Assembly: GCA_025267735.1 (NCBI GenBank)
Contig: CM046307.1
Coordinates: 54,989,395-55,053,394 of the forward strand
Direction of reading: 5' to 3'
Source of the DNA: Mactra quadrangularis
Taxonomy: Eukaryota > Mollusca > Bivalvia > Venerida > Mactridae
DNA: 64,000 bases
Shown: piece by piece, positions 59,011 through 64,000 of the stretch
Layout of the letters: each line of letters begins with the position of its first letter
Position numbering within the stretch: the stretch's first letter is position 1
The notes under the pieces: generated by a model
The model's input: only the letters and a program-made list of their open reading frames with translations
Database searches by the model: none
What the model was told of the DNA's origin: nothing
Translations under genes and position numbers: made by a program

Positions 59011-59479
59011 AAAGAAATAGTTTTATTGTGTATGCAAACTGTCCATAGTGAAGTATAAACGATGAAATAAAGAATAATCAAAGCTTAATATATTGTTATA
59101 TTACAACTGACTCACATATTACATGTTGTTGGACCCTTGTTGCAATTACATAAAGTATGTAAATCGGGCAGCCAGAAGGGGCTATCACCAAAAATGACCA
59201 AATATGAGAAAACCAAGAGACATTAAGGTTCAAGACTTGGTATGCCTTTTAACCTCCCTATAAACAATAACAAATGAAACAAAAACTTCAGGTTTGATCG
59301 CCGACTGATTTTACATACAAGCCTGAAAATATAAATGCCTTTTTCTCAAAAGTATAAAAAATGCTGATAGCCCCTTCTGGCATTCAACAGACGATATGCG
59401 GATAACTATTTTTTATCGATACTAAGTAAAGTGCTGTTATGAGTATTTAAATCAGTGAGGTAAATGAACGCGCCAGTTG

Positions 59480-60385
59480 TTTCCTTGAGTGCGGGGAAAC
59501 TTTTTACTCCCAGTGCTGGGGTGCCAGGAAGCAGACACGAAAGGGATTAATCTAAGTTGTAAGAACTTGGTAAATCTCTTTTAATGTTTCAATTTTTGAC
59601 CTCATGCTCCTTCAAGCAAGTCAAGTATTTTGTTTTGATATCAGTGAAAATGAGCCTGCAGTCAGTATGAATTGCACGCATGGACATAAAGAGTAAAGAA
59701 AAACTCATAGATTAATTCAGAGCAGAGATTATAAAAGAGACAGACATATTTGTCAAGTCTATATACCAATGTACTTTATGATCACACGCAAGGTTCGTTT
59801 TTTCTCAACTGTCAAACATGAGTAATTTCACGTTGAATTCGTACGTTAAAACTATCGTCGCGATACATTTATGATTTTCCGGAAGAATTCGGGTCTATTA
59901 TAATCATATGATAGGATTATAGTCAAGATATTTCAATAAGGATGGGGCCACCAGAATAAAAATGTTGCATTTAGTTACCGTAAAATTATACAAGTTTTGA
60001 CAGTGGAGAAAAACGAATTAGAAATCTAAATATTGGAGTATTGGCATATTAAAACAAAATGTAATGTAATTCGTTGGTTAATACACACCGTTGATGGAAT
60101 TCATGAAAGCTGAAATGATAAAAAAGAAGTTTGAAGATATGAGTATGGATATTCTTATAGAAGGGAGATAACTAGATATGTTTGTAATTCATGAAGAAAA
60201 ATAATTGTTATATATAGAGTTACCTTCCTTGGACCACTATCCTATGGTCAGTAATCCGATCGGAACTTCAATGGAACAATAAATATAGCTAGTTGTAAAA
60301 TGGAAGTGGCAAATAGATTTTCAGTACTTAGCACTTTCAGAAACTACACTTTTTTCTCTCATTTCTAAGTTGTATTTGAGAGATG
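59480..60385. other. non-coding stretch
   Basis: 59490-59580 ('gaagcagacacgaaaggg', 'attaatctaagttgtaag') matches pieces near 48785-48830 and 62705-62755, probably a SINE tail. Nothing else was recognised. Confidence 0.4.
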
Positions 60386-60389
60386 AGAA

Positions 60390-60490
60390 AAGTCAATCAA
60401 AGACCGGCGTGGACATGGAACCCAAGACATCCTGCTTGCAAGTCAGACGTTCTGCCAACTGAGGTTATTTGGCCAATGAATATAACTCAA
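60390..60490 (-). mobile_element. tRNA-like SINE head
   Basis: On the minus strand 'aataacctcagttggcagaa' (box A) and 'gtcttgggttccatgtccac' (box-B-like) lie at tRNA spacing. A tRNA gene is unlikely because the ends do not pair. Confidence 0.6.
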
Positions 60491-61093
60491 ATGACTTAAA
60501 CATACATACAAATATATAGAATTGCTACGGGTATGGAACAACTACATAAGTACATAAATATAGACACGTGCACATAGATTCGTAGGCCATTGGCCTGATA
60601 TCATGAAACAAATTATCACAGCATTCTATCTGACATCCTATGTTTATATGGAAAGTACAGTAAGGTCAATATTGGCTTTTGACCTTCATCTAATATAGAA
60701 GCTTTAATTATCATTCAATGATTTATAAACGAGTAGCATTTACTTACTATCGTTGTCAACTATGTCGTAATCAAGTTTCACTGAAATTAAAAAAGGATAA
60801 AATATCTAATCTGTCGAATTTGCTTAAAAACTATGCCTGCAAGTATCAATAAATAATTAAAGTGAAATTCAAGTGAAAAATGCATCTTAAAAAGGTACCA
60901 AAATATGTTGCTTTGAGAGGATTTGCCCTGTAAAGGGGATCTCTGCAGAGGTTATACTGTACTACTATAATAAGATGTAAAGCGATGGCAAGTCTGGAGT
61001 TGCCTATTATATTTATATTATAAAACGTTTGGTATTCAGACTAATTGATGACATTCAATAAACGGGAAATAAGCATACCGAGTAACGGCATCC

Positions 61094-61173
61094 CATTCTC
61101 GTTCCCAGAGTCCAGTAGGATTCTCAATACTAGCTAGTATTGAGAATCCTACTAGACTCTGGGAACGAGAATG
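61094..61173. mobile_element. 80-bp near-perfect palindrome
   Basis: 'cattctcgttcccagagtc' and the inner 'agtaggattctcaatacta' mirror exactly around 61133/61134, with one mismatch in the arms. It looks like a fully folded small MITE. Confidence 0.88.
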
Positions 61174-61689
61174 CGGTATCCGGTTATCGCCTTTCTTTAC
61201 TAACCTAAAGCAGAAGTGATTAATGATTCTTCCGTCTTGGTAGTTAATTGATAGTCGGACTAGTTGATAATTTTGCCTATCGCCATAAAACAAACTGGAC
61301 TGGTGCTTGAGAAAATTGAAAAACAATGACTGGCTAACTAGATTTATATCTATGCTTTAAATAATGACGGAGATTTTTCATTGTGCATTTAGTTTGGTAA
61401 TTCAAACATAATCTAACAAGTTGCATGGAAGACATGTACAAAAACCAATCTGATTAAAACCCGATCTAAAATTTTCCGCTCGCCTACTCTACAATGCTCT
61501 ACAGGATATCAGTTTACGGAGATTGGTACAAAAACATAAATCAAGTTTTTAAACTCAGGAATAGTTTGTTCAGCCTGCTTCAGCCAGTTATATACAGTGA
61601 CGACCGAGAAAATTCAAGAAATCACTTCGTTACAAATCCCTGTTATATAGAATCCCTGGTTCTATATAACAATATATGTACACGTATAC

Positions 61690-63155
61690 CTGTATGGAAT
61701 GATGATGGCTACACTTTGTTTCTCCTTACATGTTGGTACAAACACTCCTCCTGGTTGAAGAGGTTTAATGGATTCAATATTAAATACATCATCTACTGTC
61801 GTCTTACTGTGAACATTGAGTTTTCCAACTACGTAATAAAAACATTTTCATAATAATATTAAGTTCCATGCTTAAGACGATAAGCTTATGGTCTTATGTA
61901 CGAACCCGTGTCTATGCTGATGTTAATGCCCCATCAGACGAAGAACTAAATGTTGAAAATGGCTAATAAAGTGTTGGAAATCAGAACTAGCTTAAATTAC
62001 CTTAATGCAAGTTTAATTGAAAAAAAAACTGATTATAATAATCGGTAAACTTATAATATTTTAACTATTCGAAAGTTAAGTAAGCGGTGCAAAAATGTAT
62101 TTCTTCACCTGTTATTTTTAATCAGATTATAATTAAATTGTTTATTAACACTATATTAGATAACCTACAGTGGCTGCACACATAACCGATTTTTAACTAT
62201 TTTCTTTTATCTGTACTTGTTTAAATAACTATTCCTATTGGAACCGACAACTTCTCCCCCTATGCAGGAAAGTGTATAACCTTCTACGATTGGGGAACTC
62301 GAATGCTCAGCTGCCGCAGCTCAGCTGTCTGTGGTTGTATCAGTGTTGAACAGACCTTCCAACTGTTTTGGCTACAGTTATAGTGTATCCCGTTGTTTCC
62401 TTAAGTAAGAAACTTTATCATATAGTGCGTAAATATTGACCCCGACCTGACATTTCACATGTGCATCTAATAATTATCTACACATATTCCGACGAAAGTC
62501 AGTACCACGCCTATTCTACTCTTCGGCAGCGATCATAAATTATAGAAGTATGTTTGTGTGTTAAGTTTTAACTCATAATCCTCACGGTCACGGTGTAATC
62601 GAGCATTAATACTACATTCGTATTCAATGTAATGAATATTCTTGCACAAAGGTCAGGGTCAAACTTAACGCACCATACTAGGTTTAGGTTAGGACTGGGT
62701 GGATCAGGAAGCGGACTCGAAAGTGATTAATCTAAGTTGTAAATACTTGTTTCACTTTCGAGCTAAACTAAAATAGTATAACTCATAACATAAAATAGAC
62801 TTAGACTCAATACATAATGGAATCTACAAAATATGACGCATTTTAACTTACCTAAATTAGGTGGTATATCCTCACATGGTTTTATTCGATTAGGCACTTG
62901 AGCACTTTGGAATGATTGAAGGATTAAACTAGCATTATTTTGTGGCGCTCTTATAAACATGTAAGGCAACTTGGCATCTTGGAGAAAGTTTTGAACACTT
63001 TCTTTGCAAACTGACGACTGAGTTCCAGGACTTAGTGATTCCTTAGAAGAATTGCTACACACAGATACATAATAAACACCGATTGTACAAAATATAAAAT
63101 ATAACACAGCAAAACTTGCATAAAAACTTTTGACTTTTGTTTTAAAACAAACCAT
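61690..63155 (-). CDS. duplicated galactosyltransferase exons 1' and 2' (partial gene)
   Basis: Exon 1' is 63155-62852 and exon 2' is 61828-61690. Start codon, lengths (304 and 139 nt), splice borders and phases are the same as in copy 1. Exon 1' differs by three residue changes that I can see (Gln to Leu, Glu to Gly, Ser to Pro), all in the stem. Exon 2' shows at least three silent changes and no residue change, so it seems to have been under selection. No counterparts of exons 3-7 were found between 50.2 and 61.4 kb. It could be an alternative 5' end spliced to the exons at 46837 and below, the start of a gene truncated by the duplication, or part of a larger rearranged copy. Confidence 0.75.
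62425..62673. mobile_element. GTGCGTAAA-ended MITE in intron 1'
   Basis: A complete element: 'gtgcgtaaatattgaccccg' to 'gggtcaaacttaacgcac'. It is the intact version of the truncated copy at 48607-48748. Confidence 0.88.
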
Positions 63156-63432
63156 CGCGCACTATTAACTATCCATTCTTAAATAAATACGGACTATAAC
63201 AAAACATAACAGAATAGAATAGAACTGAAATCAATGCACCGACACGTGTGCAAAAACATACTTTCAAAAAATAACAGCACGTGTTTTGATATTTATTCAC
63301 CCAATAAGTACATGTATCACACACTTAAATGAAGTATTCACGAACCTGTATGATATATTTTACTTGTAAGGTACTTGTAATTTAATATATACAGATCAAT
63401 ATACAATGTACATAATTATACAATGAACTAAA

Positions 63433-63490
63433 ATGACTATAAAGCCACAGGCGCCCGTATCATGACTTTTAAGCCACAGGCACCCGTATC
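63433..63490 (+). repeat. 29-bp VNTR, 2 copies
   Basis: 'atgactataaagccacaggc' and 'atgacttttaagccacaggc' units lie at the place that holds 14 units in the other copy. Confidence 0.9.
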
Positions 63491-63815
63491 AAAATGAAAA
63501 TACTCTGCTATGCAGCTTTATTTATTTATTTATCTTGGGTTTAATGCCGTGTCAACACAAATTTTTGGGTTATTTTACGGCGTCTAGAGCACCTAACCTA
63601 GCTTCCCTTGACCCTTGTCTATAGCCAGTACTCGCATACCCTTCCACAAGGCCGGAAACTTCTACATAATATACCTTATTCATGGAAGAAAATTGACATT
63701 ATAACACTGTCTTATTTGAATATGGAATGCATCATTTATTATGGAATTCACTATACTCACTGTACAGTTCATTTTGTTCAACAAAATAGACTGTATGTAG
63801 CCTATTCGTATTGTA

Positions 63816-63853
63816 GTTTTCAAATTTTGTTCATGCCGCGCATGAACAAAATT
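63816..63853. repeat. short hairpin ('aaattttgttcatg')
   Basis: 'aaattttgttcatg' and its complement are separated by about 5 bases ('ccgcg'). Confidence 0.75.
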
Positions 63854-63900
63854 TCTATTCTAGTTCATTATACTAGTTATTGATTGATAGAGACTGTATA

Positions 63901-64000
63901 TGAGTCAAAATATTTTTTGCAACAAAACTGGCATATCAAATCCAAAAAAATAAAGTATGTTTGAGAGTGACTTGGGGTATGTTTTTTGTTCGATTGAAGC
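63901..64000. mobile_element. end of a second TGAGTCAAAA element, cut by the window edge
   Basis: It starts 'tgagtcaaaatattttttgc' after TA (63899-63900) and is the reverse complement of 6559-6661 with very few differences. The element continues beyond the window. Confidence 0.9.

Larger units (their letters stand above)
57058..59397 (+). mobile_element. 2.34-kb transposon-like element, class unknown, 36-bp inverted ends
   Basis: The two ends share 36 bp as exact inverted repeats: 'atatcgtctgttgaatgcca' then 'gaaggggctatcagca', at 57058-57093 and 59362-59397. ATAT at both edges could be a 4-bp target duplication. The core motif 'gccagaaggggctatcagc' recurs in variant form near 57241, 57272, 57849 (reversed) and 59173, besides the ends. 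Inside is a decayed plus-strand coding region (57945-59009). The insert splits an older palindromic MITE. I cannot place it in a known superfamily. Confidence 0.85.
61416..63702 (-). repeat. segmental duplication, copy 2
   Basis: Counterpart of 47732-50123. It keeps the complete GTGCGTAAA MITE (62425-62673) and two VNTR units (63433-63490), and breaks inside the family A SINE at about 63702. Confidence 0.95.

Noticed and set aside
47732..63702. Simple assembly duplication of two alleles
   Set aside because: The flanks differ and the borders fall in or beside mobile elements, which fits a real duplication better. It cannot be excluded without read depth.

Overview
The window looks like nuclear DNA of a bivalve mollusc. 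It is AT-rich. Its genes have spliced exons with GT..AG introns and metazoan protein families. It carries tRNA-derived SINEs with mollusc-type tails (a 'gcgacgttaaaccc' type 3' end), mariner, Tc1, pogo, hAT and piggyBac relics, and short repeat heads familiar from bivalves ('caagagctgtc', 'acaagagggcc', 'gttatacccccgc'). No rRNA, prokaryotic operon or organellar gene is visible. The species cannot be fixed from the sequence.

Only three host genes can be supported, all reconstructed here from exons. (1) A minus-strand SAM-domain gene, 18484-21741, five coding exons, 153 aa, of the Aveugle/SAMD10/SAMD12 type (Ras-MAPK scaffold partner of CNK). (2) A plus-strand RNF146-type gene, 29381-35551, two coding exons, 427 aa: RING plus WWE, a poly-ADP-ribose-directed E3 ubiquitin ligase. 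(3) A minus-strand beta-1,4-galactosyltransferase-type gene, 42867-49228, seven coding exons, about 371 aa, a Golgi type II membrane protein. Exons 1 and 2 of gene 3, with about 2.3 kb of surrounding DNA, are duplicated at 61416-63702.

The rest is repeats. 1-10785 is a mirror-image array of a ~404-bp satellite, interrupted at 2704-6661 by a TA-flanked 3.96-kb element whose end recurs at the right edge of the window. 10.8-14.1 kb holds a SINE, minisatellite, MITEs, palindromes and a dead mariner. 14.5-23.4 kb holds SINEs and two copies of a 'caagagctgtc' repeat around gene 1. 24.0-29.2 kb holds a near-perfect palindrome with an 8-bp target duplication, a LINE fragment, a 1.3-kb foldback element and a short tandem array. 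The RNF146 intron holds a piggyBac-like element and a SINE, and its 3' flank a pogo-like element, a MITE and a SINE split by an hAT element. 40.2-40.85 kb is a 23-bp minisatellite. 49.5-63.9 kb holds VNTRs, Tc1-type elements, MITEs and a 2.34-kb transposon-like element (57058-59397) of unrecognised class with 36-bp inverted ends, nested inside another MITE.

The three genes show no sign of joint function. The best candidates for something undescribed are the 57-59.4 kb element, the 3.96-kb TA-flanked element with its mirrored satellite host, and the galactosyltransferase-like gene, which appears to have lost canonical metal ligands and has a duplicated 5' end.
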